Assembly (NCBI GenBank): GCA_016721315.1
Contig: JADKIL010000014.1
Coordinates: 17,951-81,950, forward strand
Reading direction: 5' to 3'
DNA: 64,000 bases
From: Candidatus Villigracilis vicinus
Lineage (GTDB): Bacteria; Chloroflexota; Anaerolineae; Anaerolineales; Villigracilaceae
Shown: piece after piece, positions 8,437 through 17,044 of the stretch
How the letters are laid out: each line of letters opens with the position of its first letter
How positions within the stretch are numbered: the stretch's first letter is position 1
Program-made: the position numbers and the translations under genes
Notes under the pieces: model-generated
Told to the model about the DNA's origin: nothing
Seen by the model: only the letters and a program-made list of their open reading frames with translations
Database searches by the model: none

Positions 8437-9711
8437 ATGGTCTCAAAAAAAACGTTGGGGTTGATGGGGATACCGATCCTGGTAGTGGTACTTTATATCC
8501 ATTTCACCGGGTTGAACATTCCCTTTTGGGATCAGTGGTTTTTCGCCAGACATTTAAGACTTTTCATGAACGGTCAGTTGACCTTCGACATATTGCTTTC
8601 TCAGCACAATGAGCACCGTCCATTTTTCCCGCGGCTGATCTGGCTGACTCTGGCAGGGCTTACCCACTACAACATCAAAGCGGAACTATGGACAAACTTC
8701 TTCATCGCCATTGGTACCTTTACCTTTTTCGCCCGCCGCGCACTACGAACATGGCAGGAACAAAAAGCCGAAACACCCACATTCCTGCTGCCGCTATTAG
8801 CTCTTTTGATCTTTAACCTCGGCTCTCGCGAAAGCTGGATCCAGGGCTTTCAAACGGTCATGTTCCTTGGCATGGCATGCATCATCATTGGGGTTTTCTT
8901 TCTTACAGACAAAACTTGGGGAAAATTCATAGTCGCTGCCCTGTTGGGGGTAATTGCAAATTTTTCAATGGTCAACGGGCTTTTTTACTGGCCCCTTGGC
9001 GCAGCGATTTTGCTCCTCAACGAAAGTGGTCGTCCGCGCATTGTAAAAATGATCAGTTGGCTGGCAATCAGCGCTGTAACGGTGGGATTTTTCCTGAACG
9101 GCTGGAGTTCCTCTGCAAAGATCAATTTTCCGTACCTGATCACCCATCCGCTTGAATGGCTGGCTTGGCTGCTTAACTTTCTGGGCGCTCCCATTCTGGC
9201 ATTTTGGTATGTCGCCTGGGTCTTCGGCATATTGGGGAGTATTCTCTTCACGATCATCCTTGCACAAACGTTTCGGTCAGGTGCATGGCGGTCGGTATTG
9301 CCTTATCTGGCTATTGCCGCATTCGTGCTTGGCACTACATTCGTCATCTCTCTTGGGCGGATGGAATTCGGACTGCGCCAATCCACAGTTTCCAGATACC
9401 TCACCATGTCTGCATGGTTTTGGGCATCGTTGATCAGCATGCTGCCGCTTGTGAAAATCCCACGCCTGCGCAGCGGATATATCTATCTGCTCCTGACTGC
9501 CTCATTGACATTTCTAACCATCGCTGGCGGATGGGTGGGGTACGTCCGCTTATATATGCGTATCTTACCCGCTTATCAAGCCGTCATTGCTGGCGAACCT
9601 CTTTCCGCAGAAGCCCTTGCCCAAGTCCATCCTTATCCCGACCAATCGGCGGAAGACATTGACTTCATGTCAAAGAATCAACTCGCTGCCTGGTATTACG
9701 CCAAAAAATAA
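8437..9711 (+). CDS. Polytopic membrane protein, possibly GT-C-like
   Basis: Not firmly recognised. The 424-residue protein has about ten hydrophobic helices, an N-terminal helix (TLGLMGIPILVVVLYIHFTG) and then a loop with IPFWDQWFFARHLRLF. An aromatic/acidic motif in the first outer loop, followed by LSQHNEHRPFFPRLIWL, is reminiscent of GT-C glycosyltransferases, but no diagnostic motif is clear. The start at 8437 is chosen over an upstream ATG that overlaps recF, because gcggagg precedes it and a membrane helix follows directly. It is probably translated from the recF transcript. Confidence 0.65.
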   Translation: MVSKKTLGLMGIPILVVVLYIHFTGLNIPFWDQWFFARHLRLFMNGQLTFDILLSQHNEHRPFFPRLIWLTLAGLTHYNIKAELWTNFFIAIGTFTFFARRALRTWQEQKAETPTFLLPLLALLIFNLGSRESWIQGFQTVMFLGMACIIIGVFFLTDKTWGKFIVAALLGVIANFSMVNGLFYWPLGAAILLLNESGRPRIVKMISWLAISAVTVGFFLNGWSSSAKINFPYLITHPLEWLAWLLNFLGAPILAFWYVAWVFGILGSILFTIILAQTFRSGAWRSVLPYLAIAAFVLGTTFVISLGRMEFGLRQSTVSRYLTMSAWFWASLISMLPLVKIPRLRSGYIYLLLTASLTFLTIAGGWVGYVRLYMRILPAYQAVIAGEPLSAEALAQVHPYPDQSAEDIDFMSKNQLAAWYYAKK

Positions 9712-9766
9712 AATCATCTGAACCATTCTTGTTTTGCGCAGCGATATGTGATGTAAAATAACCTTC

Positions 9767-10669
9767 ATGGCAGATATCATCATCGTTGGTTCCTTAAACG
9801 CAGATCTCGTCGTGAGATCGCCGCGCTTCCCACAGCCGGGTGAAACCATCAGTGGGGAAGACCTGCAGATCATTCCCGGCGGCAAAGGTGCCAATCAAGC
9901 CGTGGCGGCGGCAAGGCAAGGAGTGAAAACAGCCATGCTTGGGCGAGTCGGAAGCGATAGCTTTGGCCCATTCCTCGTTGAAAATCTCAAAGCCAATCAA
10001 GTAGACACATCGCATGTCATTGTTGATTCGTCGGCAACCGGCACCGCCATTATCGTAGTGGATTCAAACGGGCAGAACAGCATTGTGCTCTCGCCAGGCG
10101 CAAATGGCAACGTTTCGCCAGCAGATGTCGACTCCGCTTCCTTCTCGAACTCAAAGCTGCTCCTGCTCCAGTTAGAGATTCCCACACCGACCGTTCTGCA
10201 TGCCGCGCAGCAAGCCCGCGCCAATGGACTGACCGTCATCCTCAACCCCGCGCCCGCAAAATCTTTACCCCGTGAATTAATTTCCGTAGTTGACATTTTG
10301 ATTCCAAACGAAAGTGAGCTTTCTTTACTTACAGGCTTGCCCGTAAACGATATCGGCTCTGCTGAACACGCTGCAAAAGAAATTTTGAAACAAGGTGTAA
10401 AAACCGTCATTGTGACCCTGGGCAGCAAAGGCGCATTGCTCGTAACGGCTCACCAAACGACTCAAATAGACACGTATAAAGTTAATGTCGTCGATACCAC
10501 TGCCGCAGGCGATGCCTTCATCGGCGGGTTCGCCTCTGCGATGCTGAACGGTAAATCGCTCGAAGACTCGGTCCGCTATGGTTGTGCTTGTGGTGCTTTA
10601 GCCACTACCAAATTTGGCGCACAACCATCATTACCCACCAAAGAAGAAGTAGAAAAAATTATAAAGTAG
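9767..10669 (+). CDS. rbsK: Ribokinase (PfkB family)
   Basis: Phosphorylates D-ribose to ribose 5-phosphate with ATP. At 300 residues it is the usual length. The N terminus ADIIIVGSLNADLVVRSPRF and the ribokinase motif IIPGGKGANQAVAAARQG are diagnostic. The C-terminal PfkB signature DTTAAGDAFIGGF holds the catalytic Asp and anion hole. The two nucleoside hydrolase genes follow on the same strand, so the ribose they release is the natural substrate here. The stop codon falls inside a palindromic repeat. Confidence 0.9.
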   Translation: MADIIIVGSLNADLVVRSPRFPQPGETISGEDLQIIPGGKGANQAVAAARQGVKTAMLGRVGSDSFGPFLVENLKANQVDTSHVIVDSSATGTAIIVVDSNGQNSIVLSPGANGNVSPADVDSASFSNSKLLLLQLEIPTPTVLHAAQQARANGLTVILNPAPAKSLPRELISVVDILIPNESELSLLTGLPVNDIGSAEHAAKEILKQGVKTVIVTLGSKGALLVTAHQTTQIDTYKVNVVDTTAAGDAFIGGFASAMLNGKSLEDSVRYGCACGALATTKFGAQPSLPTKEEVEKIIK

Positions 10670-10734
10670 GGGCGAGGAGACCTCGCCCGAATTTTTAGAC
10701 ACCCCATTATTGGGCGGGGAAACCTCGCCCCTAC
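10666..10734. repeat. Palindromic repeat, family gtaggggcgaggtct...cctcgcccctac
   Basis: The two ends gtaggggcgagg and cctcgcccctac are exact inverted copies, with further inverted ggcgagg/cctcgcc units inside. Relatives lie at about 15226-15296 and 16141-16167. It spans the ribokinase stop codon and ends just before the first nucleoside hydrolase start. Confidence 0.7.
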
Positions 10735-10742
10735 AGGACAAC

Positions 10743-11693
10743 ATGCCCACAACCCGAATCATTTTAGATACCGACCCCGGCGCAGACGACGCGCTCGCCA
10801 TCCTGCTGATGCTGGCTTCGCCAGAGATCAAACTCGAAGCACTGACCACAGTCCACGGCAATGTGACTCTGGACAAGACCACGCGCAATGCGCTGGCATT
10901 ACTGGAATTTATGCAAGAAAAAAACATTCCAGTGGCACAGGGATGTTCTGTGCCGTTGGTCAAGCCGCCGCATCAGGCACAAGGTGAAGTTGTGCATGGC
11001 GCGAGCGGCATGGGACGAACCAACTTACCCGGCCCAAAGACTCAGACCATTAAGGCACATGCCGTTGATTACTTGATCGAACGCTTTCTTGCCGAGCCAA
11101 AGGAGTTGACCTTATTTGCCATTGGTCCGTTGACGAATGTTGCCCTTGCGATCCGCCAAGAGCCCAAATTCGCTGAATGCGTTAAAGAATTGGTCATCAT
11201 GGGCGGTGCTATTCGATCGGGCGGGAATATGTCTCCATTGGCAGAGTTCAATATTTCAGAAGACCCGCATGCCGCACATATCGTTTTCAATTCCGGCATT
11301 CCCATCACCTTGATCCCCTTGGACGCAACCTATAAATGTTTGCTCACCTACGCCGACATTGAGCGATTGAACAAAACCGACTCGCCCATTGCAAGATTCG
11401 TCCGCGATGTGACTGCAGACTACATGGAATTCTATTTGAAGTACGAAGGCTTTGCAGGCTGTGCCTTACACGATCCGCTCACAGTGGCGGCAGTCATTGC
11501 GCCAGAGCTGCTCTCCCTCGAGTCACATTATGTGGATGTGGATATTTCGGGGGGAGTTTCCACAGGCAAGACGTACGCAGACTTTATGAAAGTGGCAAAG
11601 AAACCCGCCAACATCAAGGTCGCGTTGGATGTAAAAGGACGCGAGTTCGTGGAATTATTTATTAAGAGAATGGAAAACTTAGCAAAACAATAG
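10743..11693 (+). CDS. Nucleoside hydrolase (copy 1)
   Basis: Hydrolyses the N-glycosidic bond of ribonucleosides to give base and ribose. The N-terminal signature IILDTDPGADDALAI carries the clustered aspartates that bind calcium and ribose. VTLDKTTRNALALLE, LTLFAIGPLTNVALAIR and ELVIMGGAIRSGGN are conserved family segments, and ALHDPLTVAAV holds the late Asp. The 316-residue length is normal. The start at 10743 places the signature at the N terminus. It is paralogous to the next gene; the pair may differ in base preference, which cannot be read from sequence. Confidence 0.92.
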   Translation: MPTTRIILDTDPGADDALAILLMLASPEIKLEALTTVHGNVTLDKTTRNALALLEFMQEKNIPVAQGCSVPLVKPPHQAQGEVVHGASGMGRTNLPGPKTQTIKAHAVDYLIERFLAEPKELTLFAIGPLTNVALAIRQEPKFAECVKELVIMGGAIRSGGNMSPLAEFNISEDPHAAHIVFNSGIPITLIPLDATYKCLLTYADIERLNKTDSPIARFVRDVTADYMEFYLKYEGFAGCALHDPLTVAAVIAPELLSLESHYVDVDISGGVSTGKTYADFMKVAKKPANIKVALDVKGREFVELFIKRMENLAKQ

Positions 11694-11694
11694 G

Positions 11695-11736
11695 AGATTG
11701 CTTCGGGCAAAGAGCAAGAACGCCCTCGCAATGACG
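11695..11736. repeat. Half copy of the tcattgcgagg palindromic repeat
   Basis: Contains agattgcttcgggc and cctcgcaatgacg, the right half of the element seen complete at 13460-13552, 35501-35592 and 38441-38535. It fills the gap between the two nucleoside hydrolase genes. Confidence 0.75.
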
Positions 11737-11739
11737 AAC

Positions 11740-12714
11740 ATGCCAAAACACATCATCATTGACACTGACCCCGGTATTGACGATTCGCTGGCGCTTTTGC
11801 TGGCGGCGGCTTCGCCTGAACTTGTTTTGGACGGCGTAATCGCTGTCCATGGAAATGTTTCCACTGAGCAGACGACGAAGAATGCATTATCTGTTTTAGA
11901 GCTGGCAGGCTTGAGCCAGGTACCGGTCTTCAAAGGCTGTGACCTGCCGCTCGTCAAAGAGTCACTACTCTCGCCAGAGACTCACGGGAATCAAGGTCTC
12001 GGGTATGCCCAGCTTCCAGAATCAGCGACCCAGCCACAGTTAAAGCATGGAAGCGATTTTCTCATCGAGCAGATCATGTCGCATCCAGGTGAGATCACGC
12101 TGGTGGCGATCGGTCCGCTCACGAATGTCGCGCTGGCAATTCGCAAAGAGCCGAAGATTGTACAAAACGTGAAAGAGGTGTTCATCATGGGTGGGGCGAT
12201 CCAGCACCCGGGCAACACCACGGCGCTGGCGGAATACAACACCTTTGTGGACCCACATGCGGCGCACATTGTTTTTCATTCGGGCATGCCGATGATCCTC
12301 ACGCCGTTGGATGTGACCTATCAATGCATCTTCACAAAAGATGACCTGAACCGTTTACTAAAGATAAATTCGCCGATCACAAAATTCATTGCGGACTCGA
12401 CCCGCTTTTACATGGAATTTCACGATGAATATCAAAGCATTGACGGTTGTGTCATTAACGACCCGATGACGCTGGCGCTGACCTTTATGCCGGAAATTTG
12501 CGACTACCAGGACCTGGTGGTGGATGTGGATATTTCGACGGGAGTGGGTTTGGGCAACACCTTTGGAGACTTCTACAATTATGAGAAGAAGCCCAAGAAT
12601 ATGAAGGTGGCAATGGGCGTACGTCCGCGTATGTTTATGGAATTGTTCCTTGAGCGTATGGAAAAACTGGCGCAAAAAAATCGTGACATTCCAAAAACAA
12701 CAGTGTTATCATAA
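11740..12714 (+). CDS. Nucleoside hydrolase (copy 2)
   Basis: Second inosine-uridine-type nucleoside hydrolase, about 325 residues. The signature is HIIIDTDPGIDDSLALLL, followed by VSTEQTTKNALSVLELAG, ITLVAIGPLTNVALAIR and EVFIMGGAIQHPGN, with the late Asp in VINDPMTLALTF. An upstream ATG at 11731 adds MTN and would also serve; further upstream the frame runs through the repeat and is not gene-like. The two hydrolases are similar along their whole length but clearly diverged, so this is an old duplication. The ECF transporter S gene follows 41 bases later. Confidence 0.9.
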   Translation: MPKHIIIDTDPGIDDSLALLLAAASPELVLDGVIAVHGNVSTEQTTKNALSVLELAGLSQVPVFKGCDLPLVKESLLSPETHGNQGLGYAQLPESATQPQLKHGSDFLIEQIMSHPGEITLVAIGPLTNVALAIRKEPKIVQNVKEVFIMGGAIQHPGNTTALAEYNTFVDPHAAHIVFHSGMPMILTPLDVTYQCIFTKDDLNRLLKINSPITKFIADSTRFYMEFHDEYQSIDGCVINDPMTLALTFMPEICDYQDLVVDVDISTGVGLGNTFGDFYNYEKKPKNMKVAMGVRPRMFMELFLERMEKLAQKNRDIPKTTVLS

Positions 12715-12755
12715 TCAGTACGTGTCTTATTTAATCAACTTTTTCGGAGGAAACT

Positions 12756-13445
12756 ATGTTGGACAAAATCAAGAGCAACTTCAATACACAGACGTGGGTA
12801 CTCATTCCCATCGCCATCGCCATTAATATTGCGGTGGGTCAGATCGTCCTCGTTCTCAAGCTGCCCGTGTTCCTTGATTCGATCGGCACTGTGTTGGTGG
12901 CTGTCCTGTGTGGGCCGTGGGCTGGCGCTCTCACTGGCGCTCTCTCTAACGTCATTTGGGGCATTGCCATTGACCCCGGTGCGCTACCATGGTGGCCCGT
13001 CGCTGCAATGATCGGTTATATGGCGGGTCGCATGGCGGGTTGGGGCTTCTTCAAGAGCTGGTGGAAGGTTGTTGTGACCGGTTTCGTGGTTGCACTCACC
13101 GCCGCCATTGTCTCCACCCCGATCGCCGTGTATCTTTTTGGCGGCATCACTGCCAGTGGTTCCTCCTTCATCACCGCATACCTTCTCCAGACCGGGCAAG
13201 GCATTTGGTCGGCTGTGGTCAGCACCAGCTTCTTAACCGAGCCGGTCGATAAGATCACCACTGCCATGATCGCCTTCGCCATCATTCAAGGCTTGCCCAA
13301 GCGCACCATTGGCGGCTATCCCAAAGCGAACCAAGTTGCAACCGAAGGCGGTGCAAGCAGCACCCAGTTGTACATCGCCATTGGTGTGGTCGTTGCCCTC
13401 GTCTTGTTCGCGGCGTTCATGCTACGCAACATCCTCGGCGGGTAA
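12756..13445 (+). CDS. ECF transporter S component (substrate-binding membrane subunit), probably for nucleosides
   Basis: A 229-residue integral membrane protein with about six helices. IAININIAVGQ-like first helix, LPVFLDSIGTVLVAVLCGPW and AGALTGALSNVIWG are typical of ECF S components, which bind the vitamin or nutrient. It is followed by the T component and two ATPases, and preceded by two nucleoside hydrolases and ribokinase, so nucleosides are the most likely substrate; that is inference by context. The start follows cggagg by 7 bases. A palindromic repeat and a terminator separate it from the T gene, so it may be expressed with the hydrolases at a higher level than the rest. Confidence 0.85.
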   Translation: MLDKIKSNFNTQTWVLIPIAIAINIAVGQIVLVLKLPVFLDSIGTVLVAVLCGPWAGALTGALSNVIWGIAIDPGALPWWPVAAMIGYMAGRMAGWGFFKSWWKVVVTGFVVALTAAIVSTPIAVYLFGGITASGSSFITAYLLQTGQGIWSAVVSTSFLTEPVDKITTAMIAFAIIQGLPKRTIGGYPKANQVATEGGASSTQLYIAIGVVVALVLFAAFMLRNILGG

Positions 13446-13459
13446 TTGAAATGCTTTAC

Positions 13460-13552
13460 CGTCATTGCGAGGAGGGCGACAGCCCGACGAAGCAATCTTA
13501 AGATAATGCCTGAGATTGCTTCGGGTGGAAGACCACCACCCTCGCAATGACG
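13460..13552. repeat. Complete dispersed palindromic repeat (tcattgcgagg family)
   Basis: Begins cgtcattgcgagg and ends cctcgcaatgacg, with inner inverted units gaagcaatctta and gagattgcttcg. About 93 bases, able to fold into one long hairpin. Sister copies are at 35501-35592 and 38441-38535. Confidence 0.85.
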
Positions 13553-13557
13553 GCTTG

Positions 13558-13593
13558 TAAAAGAGACCAGAAAATATCTGGTCTCTTTTTATT
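13558..13593 (+). terminator. Intrinsic terminator after the ECF S gene
   Basis: The arms aaagagaccaga and tctggtctcttt pair around a 5-base loop and are followed by a T run. It sits 28 bases before the EcfT start. Confidence 0.85.
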
Positions 13594-13619
13594 CGTCCAA
13601 ATGGGTATAATCGCAACCT

Positions 13620-14399
13620 ATGCATGAACGCCTTTCCTTCCATATAAAAAGAGACAGCTTTCTGCACAGTCTCAACCCGTTGACCAAATTGGTGCTCACT
13701 CTGGCGCTCATATTGATCGCGTTCACCTTCCCCTATTACTGGACGCCGCACATCCTTGTGCTTGCCGCCATCATTCCACTCAGTCTGTTGGGAAAAGTTT
13801 TTCGTGAATTTTCCGTCACAGCCTTACGGCTCATCATCCCAGCGGCGGGCTTTCTATTTTTGATGCAAGCCTTCTTTCAACCCGTCGGCACAGACATCAT
13901 CTTCAAATTCTATTTTCTGGATATGACCATGGAAAGCGTCCTATTCGCTTTCCGAAATGCCATGCGTGTTTTCGTGATGGTCTCGGCGTTCACACTTTTC
14001 CTCGTCACTACCCATCCCAGCGAATTGATGTCGGACCTCACGCGTCGCGGCTTGCCCGGTCAGTTCGCGTACGTCATCATTTCCACACTGCAAATTTTGC
14101 CTCAAATGCAAGCCAAGGCGCAGACCATCATCTCTGCCCAACGCTCACGCGGACTCGATACCGAAAGTAGCTTTCTCAAACGCGCTGGTTCGCTTATTCC
14201 GCTGATCGGTCCGCTCGTGTTCGGCTCGCTCGTGGAAGTGGAAGAACGCGCCATCGCCATCGAAGCGCGCGGCTTCACCTCCAAACAGGTCAAAACCTCT
14301 TTGCATGAAGTTCCCGACTCTGCATTCAATCAATTTCTGCGTTGGGCACTGCTGGTGTTCATCATCATTTCCATCGGGTTGAATTTATGGCTTTCGTAA
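13620..14399 (+). CDS. ecfT: ECF transporter T component
   Basis: Transmembrane coupling subunit that links the S component to the two ATPases. The 259-residue protein has four to five membrane helices (LTLALILIAFTFPYYW, LRLIIPAAGFLFLMQAFF). The long cytoplasmic coupling helices carry the two family motifs, seen here as SAQRSRGLDTES and AIEARGFTS. LNPLTKLVL near the N terminus is typical. Its last 13 bases overlap the start of the first ATPase gene, which implies coupled translation. Confidence 0.9.
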   Translation: MHERLSFHIKRDSFLHSLNPLTKLVLTLALILIAFTFPYYWTPHILVLAAIIPLSLLGKVFREFSVTALRLIIPAAGFLFLMQAFFQPVGTDIIFKFYFLDMTMESVLFAFRNAMRVFVMVSAFTLFLVTTHPSELMSDLTRRGLPGQFAYVIISTLQILPQMQAKAQTIISAQRSRGLDTESSFLKRAGSLIPLIGPLVFGSLVEVEERAIAIEARGFTSKQVKTSLHEVPDSAFNQFLRWALLVFIIISIGLNLWLS

Positions 14400-15226
14400 A
14401 TCTTCAAAACGTCACGTATAAATATCCGCTCACCAAAGAGCCGGTCCTGCAAAACCTCAGCTTGCAGATTCAGGAAGGTGAGTTTGTTTCGGTCATCGGT
14501 CCTAATGGCGCGGGCAAGTCCACGCTATGTTATGCGCTGGCGGGTTTCGTGCCGCATTTCTTCAAAGGCGAGATCTCCGGCGAGATCGAAGTGGACGGAA
14601 AACTCTCGAGCAAGTCCACGCTCGATACATGGGTGCTCAACGTTGGGCTGGCGTTTCAAAATCCATTCAACCAAATTTCCGGCGCGAAGTACACCGTCTT
14701 TGAGGAAATTGCGTTTGGGCTTGAGAACATCGGCGTGCCGCGTGATGAAATGAAAAAACGAGTGGAGGATGCCATGTCCCTGACGGGAATCAGCGAGTTA
14801 GCTGACCGGTCTCCTTATTCTCTCTCTGGCGGACAGCAACAACGCGTCGCGCTGACCTCGATCCTGGTCATGCGACCCAGGCTTTTAGTCCTCGACGAAC
14901 CCACCTCGCAAATGGACCCCATCGGCACCCGCGAAGTCTTCGGCGTGGTGCGAAAGATGGCAGAAGAAGGCATGACCGTTGTAATGGTTGAACACAAAGT
15001 GGAATGGATCGCTGAATTTGCAGATCGCGTCATTGCATTAAAAGAAGGTCAGATTCTGATGGAAGGCAAGCCAAACGAAGTGCTTACCTCAGACCTGCTG
15101 ACAGAAAACGGCTTCGGCGTTTCGCGATACACCTCCACAGCACGAGAAGCGAAGAAACAAGGCTTGTGGAAAAAGCAAAATCTACCTGTCACGTTGGATG
15201 AGGCGGTGGAAGGGTTTAAGAAGTAA
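14387..15226 (+). CDS. ecfA: ECF transporter ATPase subunit (canonical)
   Basis: Cytoplasmic ABC ATPase of the ECF transporter, 279 residues. Walker A is GPNGAGKSTLCYAL, Q-loop GLAFQNPFNQIS, signature YSLSGGQQQRVALTS, Walker B LLVLDEPTSQMDP and H-loop VVMVEHKVEW. All catalytic motifs are intact. The start at 14387 (MAFVNLQNVTYKYP) overlaps the end of ecfT; the longer frame upstream lies inside ecfT and is rejected. It would pair with the second, degenerate ATPase to form a heterodimer with one good composite site. Confidence 0.92.
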   Translation: MAFVNLQNVTYKYPLTKEPVLQNLSLQIQEGEFVSVIGPNGAGKSTLCYALAGFVPHFFKGEISGEIEVDGKLSSKSTLDTWVLNVGLAFQNPFNQISGAKYTVFEEIAFGLENIGVPRDEMKKRVEDAMSLTGISELADRSPYSLSGGQQQRVALTSILVMRPRLLVLDEPTSQMDPIGTREVFGVVRKMAEEGMTVVMVEHKVEWIAEFADRVIALKEGQILMEGKPNEVLTSDLLTENGFGVSRYTSTAREAKKQGLWKKQNLPVTLDEAVEGFKK

Positions 15227-15296
15227 GGGCGAGGTCCTCTCGTCCTTTTTTGGATAACATATCATTGGGCACGGAGACCCCGCCCCAACAAAAAAA
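15226..15296. repeat. Diverged copy of the gggcgaggtct palindromic repeat
   Basis: Contains gggcgaggtcctctcgtcc and gggcacggagaccccgcccc in inverted relation, like the element at 10666-10734 but less exact. It lies between the two ATPase genes. Confidence 0.55.
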
Positions 15297-15299
15297 ATT

Positions 15300-16091
15300 A
15301 TGAACATAAACATCAACAACCTTCGTTTCACCTACCCCACCGGGTTGGAAGCTCTAAAAGGTATCAACCTCACTATTGATTCTGGCGAGCAGGTTGCTAT
15401 TGTTGGGCAAAATGGCGCTGGAAAAACTACATTGGTGCGCCATTTCAATGGGCTGCTCAAACCGACTACCGGCTCTGTATCCATTGGCGATTGGGAGACG
15501 ACGAAGCATTCCACAGCAAAGCTCGCTTCACGGGTTGGGTATGTATTCCAGAACCCCGATGAGCAGTTGTTCTCAAGAGACGTATTGACCGAAGTCTCGT
15601 TTGGTCCAAAAAACCTGGGGTACGCCAAAGAAAAGATCGATGAACTCGTCAAACGCGCGTTGAGTCTGACCGAGTTGAACGACAAGACGGAAACCAACCC
15701 CTACGACCTTTCTCCCACCTGGCGAAAAATGGTCGCACTGGCATCCATCATCGCCATGGACACGCCCATCATCATCTTTGACGAACCCACCACCGGGCAG
15801 GACGCCGTCAATGTGGGGCGCATTGCGCACGTCATTGCTGAGTTGAAGAAGGAAGGCAAGACCGTCATCACCATTACCCATGATATTGATTTCTGCGCCG
15901 AGAACTTCGAGCGTGTCATCGCCCTCGCAAAGGGACAGGTCTTGCTCGACGGCGCTGCCCGCGAGGTCTTGGGGCAGGAAGAAATTCTCGCGCAGACCTA
16001 TGTTGACCCGCCGCAGTTGACGAGGCTGGGAAAACGATTGGGGTTGAAAGAGACAGTAACGAAGCAGGAAGAATTTCTGAAGGCAATTTAA
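15300..16091 (+). CDS. ecfA: ECF transporter ATPase subunit with degenerate signature motif
   Basis: Second ABC ATPase, 263 residues. Walker A GQNGAGKTTLVRHFNG, Q-loop GYVFQNPDEQLFSRDV, Walker B PIIIFDEPTTGQD and H-loop VITITHDIDF are intact. The ABC signature, expected as LSGGQ, reads DLSPTWRKMVALAS, so Gly-Gly-Gln is lost. In the heterodimer this would leave the ATP site formed with the Walker motifs of subunit 1 non-canonical. A single-base change cannot explain it, and the flanking frame is intact, so it is not a frameshift artefact. Starts ATG at 15300 after the repeat; no strong ribosome binding site. Confidence 0.9.
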   Translation: MNININNLRFTYPTGLEALKGINLTIDSGEQVAIVGQNGAGKTTLVRHFNGLLKPTTGSVSIGDWETTKHSTAKLASRVGYVFQNPDEQLFSRDVLTEVSFGPKNLGYAKEKIDELVKRALSLTELNDKTETNPYDLSPTWRKMVALASIIAMDTPIIIFDEPTTGQDAVNVGRIAHVIAELKKEGKTVITITHDIDFCAENFERVIALAKGQVLLDGAAREVLGQEEILAQTYVDPPQLTRLGKRLGLKETVTKQEEFLKAI

Positions 16092-16128
16092 TAAAGAAAT
16101 GGCGACTCGCAAGTCGCCATTTCTTTAT
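16091..16128 (+). terminator. Intrinsic terminator ending the ECF locus
   Basis: The arms ataaagaaatggcgact and agtcgccatttctttat pair over 17 bases around a 4-base loop, beginning at the last base of the ATPase stop codon. Confidence 0.85.
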
Positions 16129-16140
16129 ATTTTCATTCAA

Positions 16141-16167
16141 ACCTGGGCGCGGTCTCCGCGCCCCTAC
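16141..16167. repeat. Short copy of the gcgcccctac repeat
   Basis: The sequence gggcgcggtctccgcgcccc is palindromic and ends in ctac like the repeats at 10666 and 15226. It overlaps the 3' end of the PPC-domain gene. Confidence 0.45.
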
Positions 16168-16562
16168 TTTTTGTAAACTACCAACTCTTCATAGCCAGAA
16201 TCATTTTCGAATAATTCACGCTTATAAACGACATCCTCTAACTCGAGAAGAATAATTTCAGCGGTGGTATAGATTTTGCAACCACTCACGAGATGTCCGC
16301 CGATGGTCACGCCGTCGCCGTCTGAGATGGCAACGTGGATGTGTGAACCATGGATGGAAACTGTCCCGGTCATGGAGACGATCTCGAAATGACCGTCATA
16401 ATCGTTGTAATATCCACGATTGGCGAGGCGCAGGGTGGCATGGGTTAAGCTGCCCACGCTGGAAAGCACACAACCTGCTTCGATGTTGTTTTCTTTTACA
16501 AAGCCTTCGATGGAGTCGAACAGGTCTTGTTGAGGTTTGAGGCGGAAGGTGTGAGTTTTCAT
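16164..16562 (-). CDS. PPC/DUF296 domain protein
   Basis: A 132-residue stand-alone PPC (plants and prokaryotes conserved, DUF296) domain. The family signature is clear: NNIEAGCVLSSVGSLTHATL, GTVSIHGSHIHVAIS and GGHLVSGCKIYTTAEIILLE. Bacterial members are trimers whose conserved histidines (here HGSHIHV) can bind metal; the function is unsettled although the domain is named for DNA binding in plant AT-hook proteins. The gene stands alone, convergent with the ECF locus. Confidence 0.88.
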   Translation of the reverse strand: MKTHTFRLKPQQDLFDSIEGFVKENNIEAGCVLSSVGSLTHATLRLANRGYYNDYDGHFEIVSMTGTVSIHGSHIHVAISDGDGVTIGGHLVSGCKIYTTAEIILLELEDVVYKRELFENDSGYEELVVYKK

Positions 16563-16651
16563 AGTTGCTTATTCTAAAAGAGTAATTCTCCACTAGCGCT
16601 GACCACCTGCCAGGTATTTATACGACAGGTTTCCAACTTACTTGAATAAAT

Positions 16652-17044
16652 TTATGAGAGTTCTCCTTGTTTCTTCAAGTTAAACAATTGAATCAAAAAA
16701 ACAATCCCCATTAACACGACAAAGAAATTGACGCTACGCCCTAACATAAGGTCGCCGACGACATTCACTAAAACAGCTCCGCCAAAAGACCAAATCGCAA
16801 CAACTTTTCCTTTGAAGGTCATAATGGACGAAAAGAGAAGCAAAGCTCCATAAGTAATGTCGATTGCAACCGACAAGGGGTCTATGGAAATAACATTCGC
16901 AGCGGCATTCATCAAATATAAATTCATGACGCCAGACACGACACTTAAAACACCCAACACAGCAAGGATGATCATATAAGGCAAACGAATGTTTGACTTT
17001 TTTGTTATTTTATCTTTCAATTCTGTTGCTTCATTTAATGCCAT
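16652..17044 (-). CDS. Small four-helix membrane protein, unknown
   Basis: Not recognised. 130 residues with four predicted helices: YMIILAVLGVLSVVSGVMNL, VAIDITYGALLLFSSIMTF, VVAIWSFGGAVLVNVVGDL and FFVVLMGIVFLIQLF. The N terminus is polar and charged (EATELKDKITKKSNIR) and the C terminus is short and basic. Starts at 17044 with a ggagg-like site upstream. The 180-base gap to the PAP2 gene holds a weak inverted repeat (aaagcaaaactttcggagtc region) and nothing else seen. Confidence 0.6.
   Translation of the reverse strand: MALNEATELKDKITKKSNIRLPYMIILAVLGVLSVVSGVMNLYLMNAAANVISIDPLSVAIDITYGALLLFSSIMTFKGKVVAIWSFGGAVLVNVVGDLMLGRSVNFFVVLMGIVFLIQLFNLKKQGELS

Noticed and set aside
10743..12714. Tandem nucleoside hydrolases as a misassembly duplicate
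   Set aside because: The two copies differ at many positions along their length and are separated by a repeat fragment, so they are true paralogues.
13460..13552. CRISPR repeat or small RNA gene
   Set aside because: The palindromic units occur singly at scattered sites with no regular spacers; they are dispersed repeats.
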